From the NCBI GenBank assembly GCA_013285445.1, contig CP053448.1:1178001-1242000 (forward strand): DNA of 64,000 nucleotides. Reading direction: 5' to 3'. Source of the DNA: Pseudomonadota bacterium. GTDB taxonomy: Bacteria; Pseudomonadota; Gammaproteobacteria; Xanthomonadales; Wenzhouxiangellaceae. This document shows positions 29,132 through 37,780 of this stretch, piece by piece; the first letter of the stretch is position 1; every line of letters begins with the position of its first letter. A program made the translations under genes and the position numbers. The notes under the pieces were generated by a model. That model did not search any database. It had not been told where the DNA came from and was given only the letters and a program-made list of their open reading frames with translations.

Positions 29132-31035
29132 CTGATCAGCTTGAGAAACGAGGGACCGTTCTCAACTTGCGCGCTCTGGTCATCGCTCATGACCTGATCA
29201 TGATCGCGGTGGCCTGGCTTGTAGCGCGGCTGGCTACCTTCTGGCTGCTTGAATCAGGGAATATTGATCTCAAGCAGCTGGCCATCGAGGTCAACCTGAT
29301 TCTCATTCTCCAGGGATTCCTGCACTGGCGCGCCGGACTGTATCGCGGGGTCTGGCGGTTTGCCAGCCTGCCTGATCTTGGCAACCTGGTCCGCGCTGCC
29401 CTGCTCGCTGCCGTGTCGAGCGGCGTCGTGCTGGTGCTGATGGACGCCGTGCTGGAGCTGACCGTCCTGATGGTCTGGCTGTTCCCGGCGCTGCTGTTGT
29501 TCAACCTGGGCGTTCCGCGGCTGGTCTACCGGGTCTTCAAGGACATGCGCCTGGAAGTTCATCGTCGCCGGCACACGCATCGGACCGTGATCCTGGGGGC
29601 CGGTCGCTCGGGCCGGCTGTTGCTGCCCGAGCTGCGCCGTCGCGGCGGCTACGACATCGTCGGGTTTCTCGACGACAACAAGCGCTTGCGTCACACCGAG
29701 ATCGAGGGCGTGCCGGTGCTTGGCGATATCGGCAGCCTGCCGAGGGTCGCGCGCGAGGCCGATATCGATATGGCGGTGATCGCCATTCCCTCCGCCACCA
29801 ATTATCAGATGCAGCGCGTGGTCGAGGTTTGCGAACGTGCCGGCGTCGAGTTTCGCACCGTGCCCACGCTCAAGGAACTGGGCGCCAGCGTCACGCGCTT
29901 CGATGATCTCAAGCCGGTGGCGATCGATGACCTGCTTGGGCGCGAACCGGTGTCGCTGGACTGGGAGTCGATTCGTGCCGGGCTGGCCGGCAAGCGTGTT
30001 CTGGTCACCGGCGGCGGCGGTTCGATCGGTGCCGAGTTGTGTCGGCAGATCGCGCGCCTCAACCCGGCCGGGCTCGTAGTGCTCGACAACAGCGAATTCA
30101 ACCTCTATCGGGTTGATTATCGGCTCAAGGGCGAGTTTCGCGACGTCATGATCGAAACCATCCTGGGCGATGTGTGCGATTCCGCCACCGTCGAGACGGT
30201 CATGAAACGCGCGCGTCCCGAGGTGGTTTTTCACGCCGCCGCCTACAAGCACCTGCCCATGCTGCAAAACCAGGTCCGCGAGGCGTTTCGCAACAATGTG
30301 CTGGGCACGCGCCGTCTGGCCGACGCTGCAGTGCGCTACGGTGTGGGCACCTTTGTGCTGATTTCCACCGACAAGGCGGTCAATCCCTGTAACGTGATGG
30401 GCGCGACCAAGCGCGTCGCCGAGCTGTACGTGCAGCATCTCAACCAGGCGGCCGATACGCGTTTCATCACCGTTCGCTTTGGCAACGTGCTCAATTCCAC
30501 CGGGTCGGTCGTGCCGTTGTTCAACGAGCAGATCCGTCGCGGCGGTCCGGTCACGGTGACCCATCCCGAGATCACCCGCTATTTCATGACCATTGCCGAG
30601 GCCGGCCAGCTGATTCTCCAGGCCGGAGTTCTGGGGCAGGGTGGCGAGGTGTTCGTGCTCGATATGGGCGAACCCGTGCGCATCAGCTATCTTGCCGAGC
30701 AACTCATTCGCCTGGCCGGCAAGGAGCCCGGGCGCGATATCGAGATTGTCTATACCGGCCTGCGCCCCGGAGAGAAGCTGTTTGAGGAGCTCTTCCACGA
30801 GGACGAGAGCTACGCCAAGACTGCGCACGAGAAGATTTTCCTGTCGCGTGGTGCGACCCAGACCATTGCGCGGATCGACGAACGTCTCAAGCGTGCAGAA
30901 GCAGCCGTACTTCAGTACGACAACCAGGCACTGCGGCAACTGCTGTGCGAGCTGGTACCGGAACTGGGCAAGCTGCCCGGGCGCGAGCGCAAGGTGGTAC
31001 CGATGAGCGAGTCACTGCCGCTGGCACGTGGTTGA
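29128..31035 (+). CDS. UDP-HexNAc 4,6-dehydratase, CapD/WbpM-type membrane protein
   Basis: 635 residues from the GTG at 29128. Four N-terminal membrane helices (about residues 10-120), then a first Rossmann domain (ILGAGRSGRLLLPELRRRG) and a second extended SDR domain starting VTGGGGSIGAELCRQI. The active-site segment ISTDKAVNPCNVMGATKRVAE replaces Tyr by Met in the usual YxxxK, a hallmark of the large WbpM/CapD dehydratases. It would make the 4-keto-6-deoxy sugar nucleotide used by the adjacent sugar-phosphate transferase for surface glycan. Confidence 0.92.
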   Translation: MTDQLEKRGTVLNLRALVIAHDLIMIAVAWLVARLATFWLLESGNIDLKQLAIEVNLILILQGFLHWRAGLYRGVWRFASLPDLGNLVRAALLAAVSSGVVLVLMDAVLELTVLMVWLFPALLLFNLGVPRLVYRVFKDMRLEVHRRRHTHRTVILGAGRSGRLLLPELRRRGGYDIVGFLDDNKRLRHTEIEGVPVLGDIGSLPRVAREADIDMAVIAIPSATNYQMQRVVEVCERAGVEFRTVPTLKELGASVTRFDDLKPVAIDDLLGREPVSLDWESIRAGLAGKRVLVTGGGGSIGAELCRQIARLNPAGLVVLDNSEFNLYRVDYRLKGEFRDVMIETILGDVCDSATVETVMKRARPEVVFHAAAYKHLPMLQNQVREAFRNNVLGTRRLADAAVRYGVGTFVLISTDKAVNPCNVMGATKRVAELYVQHLNQAADTRFITVRFGNVLNSTGSVVPLFNEQIRRGGPVTVTHPEITRYFMTIAEAGQLILQAGVLGQGGEVFVLDMGEPVRISYLAEQLIRLAGKEPGRDIEIVYTGLRPGEKLFEELFHEDESYAKTAHEKIFLSRGATQTIARIDERLKRAEAAVLQYDNQALRQLLCELVPELGKLPGRERKVVPMSESLPLARG

Positions 31036-32074
31036 CGCGTCCGCTTCCAATCCCCCGCTGCGCCCGATCCCCCCGCGCTGCAGTGGCCGGGTGGCCCTGT
31101 TTTCCCATCAGGCCAGTCGGCTGGCAGGCAACCCGCTGGGCGATCCGGTCGCACGTCGCCACCCGGTTTACCTGCCGCCCGGCTATGATCAAGACCAGCG
31201 CCGTTACCCCGTTGTGTGGTGCCTGGCGCCCTATACCAACGCCGGCCCCGGTCAGGTAGCCTGGCGCAATCACGGTGAAAACGTTGCCCAGCGCATCGAC
31301 CGTCTGATCGCGACCGGGCGCATGGCGCCGGTGATTGCCGTGTTTCCTGACTGCTACACGAGCCTTGGTGGTAACCAGTACGTCGACAGCCTGGCCATTG
31401 GCGACTATGCCAGCTATCTGGTCGATGAGCTGGTGCCTGCCGTCGACGCGGCATTTCGGACGTTGGCCGAGCCCGCGCATCGGGCCCTGTTCGGCAAGTC
31501 TTCCGGTGGATTTGGCGCGCTGCATCTGGCAATGACCCGGCCGGGTCACTTTGCCGGTATTGCCAGTCATGCGGCCGATTGCGGCTTCGAGCGTGTCTAC
31601 CTGCGCGATTTTCCGCTGTGCTGCGGTGTGCTCGAGCGTTTTTACGGCGATCCGGCAGCATTCGTGCAGGCCTTCTGGCGGGAGAATCGCCCGCCGGGCA
31701 ACTGGTTTCACGCATTGATGACCCTGTGCCTGGCGGCCAGCTACTCACCGCAGCCGGACGCGCCGCTTGGAATGGCGCTGCCGTTTGACCTGCGTACCTG
31801 CCGGCTCGACGAGACGGTCTGGGCGCGCTGGCTGGCCTTTGATCCACTCAACCGAGTGGCTGATGCTGCCGGGGATTTGCGGTCCCTCAAGGGTTTGTGG
31901 ATCGACGCTGGCAATCGCGACCAGTATTTCATCCAGTACGGTACCCGGGAGCTGCACGACCGCCTGTCGGCGCTGGATATCGGACACCACTACGAGGAAT
32001 TTGACGGCAGCCACTCGGGCATCGACTGGCGTCTGGATCATTCGCTGCCGTGGCTTGTCGAACGGATATACTGA
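31028..32074 (+). CDS. Putative esterase (alpha/beta hydrolase, PF00756-like)
   Basis: 348 residues from a GTG at 31028 overlapping the previous stop by 8 bp. RHPVYLPPGYDQDQRRYPVVWCLAPY is the typical opening of the esterase-D/antigen-85 type fold. The nucleophile elbow is LFGKSSGGFGALHLA (Ser in GKSSGG), with a C-terminal DGSHSGIDWRLDHSLPW supplying the His. No signal peptide. Placed after surface-glycan genes, it may trim acyl groups on glycans (inference); substrate unknown. Confidence 0.8.
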   Translation: MVDASASNPPLRPIPPRCSGRVALFSHQASRLAGNPLGDPVARRHPVYLPPGYDQDQRRYPVVWCLAPYTNAGPGQVAWRNHGENVAQRIDRLIATGRMAPVIAVFPDCYTSLGGNQYVDSLAIGDYASYLVDELVPAVDAAFRTLAEPAHRALFGKSSGGFGALHLAMTRPGHFAGIASHAADCGFERVYLRDFPLCCGVLERFYGDPAAFVQAFWRENRPPGNWFHALMTLCLAASYSPQPDAPLGMALPFDLRTCRLDETVWARWLAFDPLNRVADAAGDLRSLKGLWIDAGNRDQYFIQYGTRELHDRLSALDIGHHYEEFDGSHSGIDWRLDHSLPWLVERIY

Positions 32075-32187
32075 CCGGTGGATGACCACACGGACAGCTG
32101 CGGGCCCGTGCCTTGCGCAGGCCAACGGTTCCGCTGTTCTGAATCCGCCGTGGTTTTTGGCTGTGTTCAACCGGAACAAGGAGGTCG

Positions 32188-32769
32188 ATGTCGATGCTGA
32201 CTGTTACGCCTGGTGCGCGGGACTACTTTTGCAATCTGCTCGAGCAGCAGCCGGACCAGACCAATCTGCGGCTGCGTGTGACCCATCCCGGCACGCCCTC
32301 GGCCGACGTCGAACTGGCCTTCTGTGGCCGCGGTGATGAACGGCCATCGGATGTGGCGGTCGACTGCCAGGCCTTTACCCTGTTTGTTGAATCGGCCAGT
32401 GCCGAGACCCTGGAAGGTGCCACCATCGATTTCGAGACCGATCGCATGGGGGGCGAGCTGTGCATTCGCGCGCCCGGCCTCAAGGGCAGGGCCCCTGACG
32501 ACAACGCTCCGATCGAGGATCGGGTGCGCTGGGTGCTCGAGACGCGGGTCAATCCGATGGTCGCCGCTCACGGCGGGCGCGTGGCGCTGGTTGACGTAAC
32601 CGACGACGGCGATGTGATTCTGCAGTTTGGCGGTGGCTGTCACGGCTGCGGCATGGTCGACGTCACCCTCAAGCACGGTATCGAGACCACCTTGCGTGGC
32701 GAAGTGCCCGAAGTACGGGAAGTGATCGATGCCACGGATCACGCCGGCGGCGAGAATCCGTATTATTAA
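32188..32769 (+). CDS. nfuA: Fe-S biogenesis protein NfuA
   Basis: Carrier that delivers 4Fe-4S clusters to targets such as aconitase. 193 residues from the ATG at 32188, with AAGGAGG about 8 bases upstream. A degenerate A-type scaffold domain fills the first ~100 residues. The C-terminal Nfu domain has RVNPMVAAHGGRVALVDV and the ligand pair GGGCHGCGMVDVTLKHG. Preceded by a 113-bp spacer with no recognised feature. Confidence 0.96.
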   Translation: MSMLTVTPGARDYFCNLLEQQPDQTNLRLRVTHPGTPSADVELAFCGRGDERPSDVAVDCQAFTLFVESASAETLEGATIDFETDRMGGELCIRAPGLKGRAPDDNAPIEDRVRWVLETRVNPMVAAHGGRVALVDVTDDGDVILQFGGGCHGCGMVDVTLKHGIETTLRGEVPEVREVIDATDHAGGENPYY

Positions 32770-32811
32770 CCCGGCGTCCAGTCAGCCGGCAGGCCGGCTG
32801 CGGCCGTTGTC

Positions 32812-33150
32812 CTACTTGTCCAGGCTTGGCGTGGTCAAGCCGTCCTGGCTGGCGTACCAGGCCGCGAGATCGCGGATGTCCTGGTCACTGAGCTGCGAGG
32901 CGAACCCCGCCATGATGGCGTTCTGACGGTCGCCGGATCGATACGCCTGGAGCGCGTGGACCAGGTAGCCGGCGTGCTGACCGGCAATGATCGGGGTATT
33001 CTCGTCAACCGCCAGATTGCCCTCCGGGCCGTGGCAGGCCTGACAGGCTTGCGATAACTCGAGCCCCCGGCTGGGGTTCCCGGCGGCCGAGACCGAAGCG
33101 CTTGCCGTCAGCACGGCCAGGAAAGCGATTCCCGCACCCATCCGCCTCAT
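32812..33150 (-). CDS. Periplasmic c-type cytochrome (class I), copy 2
   Basis: 112 residues with a cleavable signal (MRRMGAGIAFLAVLTASASVSAAG) and one haem site CQACH. The axial Met is probably in the AIMAGFASQLSDQDIRDLAAWYASQ region. It overlaps the upstream cytochrome by 4 bp and is clearly related to it (shared AYRSGxRxxxxM and LSDQDIRDxAAxYxS patterns), so the pair is a tandem duplication. Likely a soluble electron carrier like cytochrome c4 halves; the partner is unknown. Confidence 0.88.
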   Translation of the reverse strand: MRRMGAGIAFLAVLTASASVSAAGNPSRGLELSQACQACHGPEGNLAVDENTPIIAGQHAGYLVHALQAYRSGDRQNAIMAGFASQLSDQDIRDLAAWYASQDGLTTPSLDK

Positions 33151-33479
33151 GACTCCCCTCCATCGTCAAGGCTGACGAAGTATGCGGCAATATCGCGAAT
33201 ATCCTGATCGCTGAGCGTACTGGCCTGAGCCTGCATCGTGGCATGCTTGCGTTCGCCTGACCGGTAGGCCTTGAGCGCAGACACCAGGTATCCGTAAGTC
33301 TGTCCGCCGATCTTGGGAACGGGGTAGGTTGGGTAAGCGTTCTGCTGGAACGGCACGCCGTGACAGCCAAAACAGGTGTAGGCGATTTCCCGCCCGTGCT
33401 CGGGGTCGCCCTCACCCGACTGGGCCGCAATCGGGCCGCTCAGCGCCAGTGCCAGCGCGGCGAAGAAGAGTCGCTTCAT
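33147..33479 (-). CDS. Periplasmic c-type cytochrome (class I), copy 1
   Basis: 110 residues, signal peptide MKRLFFAALALALSGPIAAQS, haem site CFGCH followed by PKIGGQTYGYLVSALKAYRSGERKHATMQAQ. First gene of a two-cytochrome operon on the minus strand. Together the two resemble the two halves of a dihaem cytochrome c4 encoded separately (inference). Confidence 0.88.
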   Translation of the reverse strand: MKRLFFAALALALSGPIAAQSGEGDPEHGREIAYTCFGCHGVPFQQNAYPTYPVPKIGGQTYGYLVSALKAYRSGERKHATMQAQASTLSDQDIRDIAAYFVSLDDGGES

Positions 33480-33583
33480 GGGATCCGGTCAAGCTGATTG
33501 TTGATCTCGATCATAGTATACCCGGCTGCCGGGGCGGGAGAAAGATTATGTTGGACAAACCTCGCCTGCGCATGGTGAGTCCG

Positions 33584-33589
33584 TATAAT
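33584..33589 (+). promoter_or_regulatory. Consensus -10 box upstream of the glutaryl-CoA dehydrogenase gene
   Basis: TATAAT lies 27 bases before the ATG at 33617 in the divergent spacer between the cytochrome and dehydrogenase genes. No good -35 at 17 bases is visible (CTCGCC), and TTGGAC at 33551 is too far upstream, so an activator may be needed. Confidence 0.45.
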
Positions 33590-33616
33590 GTCCGCCCCGA
33601 CTCCATCTGACGATTC

Positions 33617-34786
33617 ATGCCCATGCGTTCTCTGGATTCTGCCGACCTCTACGAAATCAACGATCTGCTCAGCGACGAGGAGCGCATGATACGCGACAGC
33701 GTGGCGCGATTCGTTGACCAGAAGGCGCTGCCGCTGATTCCGAAGTGCTTTGATGAAGGGCGCTTTCCGGCCGAGCTGATTCCCGATATTGCCGATCTTG
33801 GCCTGCTGGGCTCAAGCCTCGAAGGTTACGGGTGTGCCGGGCTCAATGCCGTCAGCTACGGACTGATCTGCCAGGAACTTGAGCGCGGTGATTCAGGGCT
33901 TCGCAGCTTCGTTTCCGTTCAGTCTTCGCTGTGCATGTATCCGATCCACGCGTTCGGATCGGATGAGCAGAAAGAGCGCTGGTTGCCCGAAATGGCCGTC
34001 GGGCGCGTCATTGGCTGCTTCGGCCTGACCGAGCCACAAGGCGGCTCTGATCCGGGCAACATGAAGACCCACGCCCGGCGTGAGGGTGACGACTGGATTC
34101 TCAATGGCGCCAAGATGTGGATTACCAACGGCACCATCGCCGATATCGCCATCGTCTGGGCGCGAACCGATGAGGGCATTCAGGGCTTCATCGTCGAGAA
34201 GGAATTTGATGGCTTCGTGGCGCGCGATATTCACGCCAAGATGTCGCTGCGTGCCTCGGTGACATCGGAGTTGTACTTCGACAACGTGCGCGTGCCGGAG
34301 GCGAACCGATTACCTGGCGTCAGGGGCCTGAAAGGCCCTCTGTCGTGCCTGAGCCAGGCCCGCTACGGAATCACCTGGGGGCCGATCGGAGCGGCCATCG
34401 CCTGCCTGCGCGAGGCGCTTGATTACTGCGCTGAACGCGAGCTGTTTGGACGGCCGCTGTCGGCAACGCAGTCGGTTCAACTCAGGCTTGCCGACATGGC
34501 CCGGCGCATCACTGCCGCCCAGATGCTGTCGTGGCGGCTGGGGCGTCTCAAGGACGAAGGGCGTGTCCACCCGACCCAGATTTCGCTGGCCAAGTGGAAC
34601 AACGTGCGCATGGCGCTCGATATCGCCCGCGACTGCCGGGATCTGCTTGGCGGCGCCGGCATCACGCTTGAGTACGTGCCGATCCGGCACATGCTCAACC
34701 TCGAGTCGGTCATCACCTACGAGGGGACCGAAACGGTCCATCAGCTTGTGGTCGGACGCGAACTCACGGGCCATAACGCTTTTTAA
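33617..34786 (+). CDS. gcdH: Glutaryl-CoA dehydrogenase (acyl-CoA dehydrogenase family)
   Basis: FAD enzyme oxidising and decarboxylating glutaryl-CoA to crotonyl-CoA in lysine and tryptophan breakdown. 389 residues (ATG at 33617 or 33623). LTEPQGGSDPGNMKTHARR, WITNGTIADIAIVWAR, GVRGLKGPLSCLSQARYGITWGPIGAA and the catalytic-base segment ITYEGTETVHQLVVGRELTGHNAF match glutaryl-CoA dehydrogenases more closely than short-chain dehydrogenases. Transcribed alone or with the E1 gene 159 bp downstream. Confidence 0.93.
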   Translation: MPMRSLDSADLYEINDLLSDEERMIRDSVARFVDQKALPLIPKCFDEGRFPAELIPDIADLGLLGSSLEGYGCAGLNAVSYGLICQELERGDSGLRSFVSVQSSLCMYPIHAFGSDEQKERWLPEMAVGRVIGCFGLTEPQGGSDPGNMKTHARREGDDWILNGAKMWITNGTIADIAIVWARTDEGIQGFIVEKEFDGFVARDIHAKMSLRASVTSELYFDNVRVPEANRLPGVRGLKGPLSCLSQARYGITWGPIGAAIACLREALDYCAERELFGRPLSATQSVQLRLADMARRITAAQMLSWRLGRLKDEGRVHPTQISLAKWNNVRMALDIARDCRDLLGGAGITLEYVPIRHMLNLESVITYEGTETVHQLVVGRELTGHNAF

Positions 34787-34790
34787 AGCC

Positions 34791-34894
34791 GGGTTCAGGG
34801 TGGACGGCCATTGGCGCCAATGGCGCTTCGGGGTGTCGAAGCCTTTGAGCCAGGCAGCGTGTTCTGCAAGACCAATGAAGTCTGGCCTGAACCC
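34791..34894. repeat. Nested palindromes between gcdH and the E1 gene
   Basis: A perfect 18-bp palindrome GCCATTGGCGCCAATGGC is at 34807-34824. Outside it, GGGTTCAGG (34791-34799) and CCTGAACCC (34886-34894) form a 9-bp inverted repeat enclosing the whole spacer. This could be a terminator-like or REP-like structure, or an operator for the E1 gene; no T tract follows. Confidence 0.5.
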
Positions 34895-34945
34895 TGAAAC
34901 CTCATAGCCAGATCAAGCCCCTTCGTCCGAAGCAGGCGATCCCCG

Positions 34946-37192
34946 ATGTCGAAGCCAAAGTCGAACCGCAACATCAACCGAGCTGAAATCGTCGACGAAA
35001 ACTTCCTCGACCACCTGGCGGCAATCGAGGCGGGGCGCGTGGCCATTCTCGATCGGTCCGGACCGGCCAACGCCGACCTGCTCGAACTGTTCGACAGCCA
35101 GATGACCTCGCGCCAGCTCGACCTGATGGCGCGCATCAAGCGGCTCGAAAACAAGGTCTTCTACACCATTGGCTCTTCAGGACATGAGGGCAATGCCCTG
35201 GTTGGTCGGCTCACGCGCGCCACCGATCCGGCCTTCCTGCACTATCGCTCGGGTGCCTTCATGGCCGAGCGCTACCGCAAGAAGCCAGGACTGGACTTTA
35301 TCCGCGACGCCTGTCTGTCCTTTGCCGCGGCGCGTGAGGACGCGGCCTCGGGCGGGCGTCACAAGGTCTGGGGGCACCCGGACCTGTGGGTGCTGCCGCA
35401 GACCTCGACCATCGCCAGCCATCTGCCCAAAGCGGTTGGCACCGCGCTGGCCATTGCCCATGGTGGCCGTGGCCGCCATGAACTGCCCGTGCCCGACGAT
35501 TCAATCGTCGTGGCCAGCTTCGGTGACGCGAGCCTCAACCACGCTGCCGCCCAGGCTGCGATCAACGCCTGCGCCTGGTCGCGTCACCAGAGCCTGCCGG
35601 TGCCGCTGTTGCTGGTCTGCGAGGACAATGACATCGGTATTTCCGTTCCGACGCCGACCGGCTGGGTCGCCGACAGCATGCGCGCCCGCCACGGCATCAG
35701 CTATCACCGGGCCAATGGCCTCGACCTGGTCGAGGGCTACGGGGCAGTCGCGGGCGCCGTTGACGAGTGTCGCACGCGCCGCCGGCCGGTCTTTCTGCAT
35801 CTGAAAACCACGCGCCTGATGGGTCATGCAGGCACTGACTTCGAGATCGAATACCGTTCAAGCGAAGCACTCGAAGCTGCTGAGTCACGCGACCCGCTCA
35901 AGACCTCGGCCGAGGCGGTTATCGGGCGCGGCCTGATGACGCCGGCCCGGATCCGGGAGCGCTACGCAGCGCTGGCCGAGCGCTGCCTGGCCGAGGCGGA
36001 CCGGGCCGACGGCGCAGGGCGCATCACGACGCGTGAAGAGGTCATGCAGCCGCTCGCGCCGTTCACGCCAGTCGCCGTGGCTCAAGACGCGGCCCGCGCG
36101 CCATCGGCTGAACAGCGGCTGCGGGCATTCGGCAATGAGCGCCTGCTGCCGGAGCAGCAGCCGGCCAGGCATATGGCGGTGCAGATCAATCGCGCGCTGA
36201 CCGACCTGCTGGTCAAGTACCCGCAGGCCCTGGTTTTCGGAGAGGATGTCGGTCGCAAGGGCGGCGTCTACACCGTCACAAAAGGCCTGGCGTCGCGCTT
36301 TGGCCCGCGCCGGGTCTTCAATACCCTGCTCGATGAGACGACCATCCTGGGCCTGGCCCAGGGCTATGGCGCCATGGGTTTTCTGCCGATCCCCGAAATC
36401 CAGTATCTGGCCTATTTCCACAACGCCTGCGACCAGATCCGCGGCGAGGCCTGCTCGCTGCAGTATTTCTCCAACAATCGCTATCGCAACCCGATGGTGA
36501 TGCGCATTGCCAGCCTTGGCTACCAGAAGGGTTTTGGGGGGCATTTCCACAACGACAACTCGATCGCCGCCCTGCGCGATATTCCCGGGCTGGTTATCGG
36601 CTGCCCGTCGCGTGGCGATGATGCGGTCAACATGCTTCGCACCATGATGGCCCTGGCCCGGGTTGACGGTCGCGTGTCGGCCTTTCTCGAGCCGATTGCC
36701 CTGTACATGACCCGAGATCTCCACGAGAAGGATGATGGGCTGTGGTGTTTTCCCTACCCGAAGCCCGGCGAGTTTCTGGAGCCCTGGTCTGTCCGGGTCT
36801 ACAACGAATCCGCCGATGGTTTGCTGATCGTCACTTTCGGCAATGGCGTTCCCATGGCGCTGCGCTGCGCGCGCGAGATCGAGCGATCCCGCCAGGTTCC
36901 CGTGCGTGTCGTGGACCTGCGCTGGCTCAAGCCGCTGGATATCGAGGCCTTGGCCCGGCATGCGTCCGAATGCGCCGGCGTCGTGGTTTTCGACGAGGGG
37001 CGTCCCGATGGCGGTATCGGCGAGGCGGTCGTCACCGCCCTGGTCGAAGCCGGTCTGGCCGACCGGCCCGTGCGCCGGCTGACCGGGGCCGATTGCTACA
37101 TTCCCCTGGGGGATGCGGCAAATCTGATTCTGGCGACAGAAGAAAAACTGCTCGAAGCCTGCGGTGAGATTGTCGCTCAAGTCGATCGTTGA
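34946..37192 (+). CDS. 2-oxoisovalerate/2-oxoacid dehydrogenase E1, alpha-beta fusion
   Basis: 748 residues joining both thiamine-diphosphate E1 subunits in one chain. The alpha part (about 1-370) has FYTIGSSGHEGNALVG, HYRSGAFMAERYRK, and the ThDP site as GDASLNHAAAQAAINACAW ... CEDNDIGIS, with A replacing the second G of the usual GDG. The beta part (about 405-748) has VFGEDVGRKGGVYTVTKGL, NTLLDETTILGLAQGYGAMG and the transketolase C-domain VVVFDEGRPDGGIGEAVV. It would decarboxylate branched-chain 2-oxoacids for a lipoyl E2 not present in this window. Confidence 0.9.
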   Translation: MSKPKSNRNINRAEIVDENFLDHLAAIEAGRVAILDRSGPANADLLELFDSQMTSRQLDLMARIKRLENKVFYTIGSSGHEGNALVGRLTRATDPAFLHYRSGAFMAERYRKKPGLDFIRDACLSFAAAREDAASGGRHKVWGHPDLWVLPQTSTIASHLPKAVGTALAIAHGGRGRHELPVPDDSIVVASFGDASLNHAAAQAAINACAWSRHQSLPVPLLLVCEDNDIGISVPTPTGWVADSMRARHGISYHRANGLDLVEGYGAVAGAVDECRTRRRPVFLHLKTTRLMGHAGTDFEIEYRSSEALEAAESRDPLKTSAEAVIGRGLMTPARIRERYAALAERCLAEADRADGAGRITTREEVMQPLAPFTPVAVAQDAARAPSAEQRLRAFGNERLLPEQQPARHMAVQINRALTDLLVKYPQALVFGEDVGRKGGVYTVTKGLASRFGPRRVFNTLLDETTILGLAQGYGAMGFLPIPEIQYLAYFHNACDQIRGEACSLQYFSNNRYRNPMVMRIASLGYQKGFGGHFHNDNSIAALRDIPGLVIGCPSRGDDAVNMLRTMMALARVDGRVSAFLEPIALYMTRDLHEKDDGLWCFPYPKPGEFLEPWSVRVYNESADGLLIVTFGNGVPMALRCAREIERSRQVPVRVVDLRWLKPLDIEALARHASECAGVVVFDEGRPDGGIGEAVVTALVEAGLADRPVRRLTGADCYIPLGDAANLILATEEKLLEACGEIVAQVDR

Positions 37193-37199
37193 GAAGACC

Positions 37200-37780
37200 G
37201 TCGCGGCTGCGACCGCGACCTACCCTCGCAATACCGTAGGTCGGGGCCGCGTCCCCGACGGACGAGGCCCGGAATCGGCCCATGTGTCGGGACACCCTCC
37301 GACCCGTCGCGGATGCCCCCGGGTTTGTCGCGGATGCGACCGCGACCTACCCTCGCAATACCGTAGGTCGGGGCCGCGTCCCCGACGGACGAGGCCCGGA
37401 ATCGGCCCATGTGTCGGGACACCCTCCGACCCGTCGCGGATGCCCCCGGGTTTGTCGCGGCTGCGACCGCGACCTACCCTCGCAATACCGTAGGTCGGGG
37501 CCGCGTCCCCGACGGACGAGGCCCGGAATCGGCCCATGTGTCGGGACACCCTCCGACCCGTCGCGGATGCCCCCGGGTTTGTCGCGGCTGCGACCGCGAC
37601 CTACCCCCGCAATACCGTAGGTCGGGGCCGCGTCCCCGACGGACGAGGCCGGACCCGGAGATGAGGCCCGGAATCGGCACACGCCGGGGCCGGGGCCGCG
37701 CCCCCAACGCTTGACTCGGCCCTGCCCGAATCACGGGTAGGTCGGGGCCGCGTCCCCGACGGACGAGGCCGGACCCGGAG
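37200..37780. repeat. REP-like tandem array, 127-bp unit, plus a solo core
   Basis: Hairpin A (GTCGCGG-NTGCGA-CCGCGAC) starts at 37200, 37327, 37454 and 37581, and hairpin B (GTCGGGGCCGCGTCCCCGAC) at 37240, 37367, 37494 and 37621: constant 127-bp period. Between units lie GGCCCGGAATCGGCCC and GGATGCCCCCGGGTTT. A solo hairpin B at 37741-37760, preceded by GCCCGAATCACGGGTAG, ends the array inside a coding gene. Hairpins A and B and the CCCGAATCACGGG module are the same as at 23.3 kb although the long units differ, so this is one REP family amplified in two ways. It begins 7 bp after the E1 stop. Confidence 0.92.
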
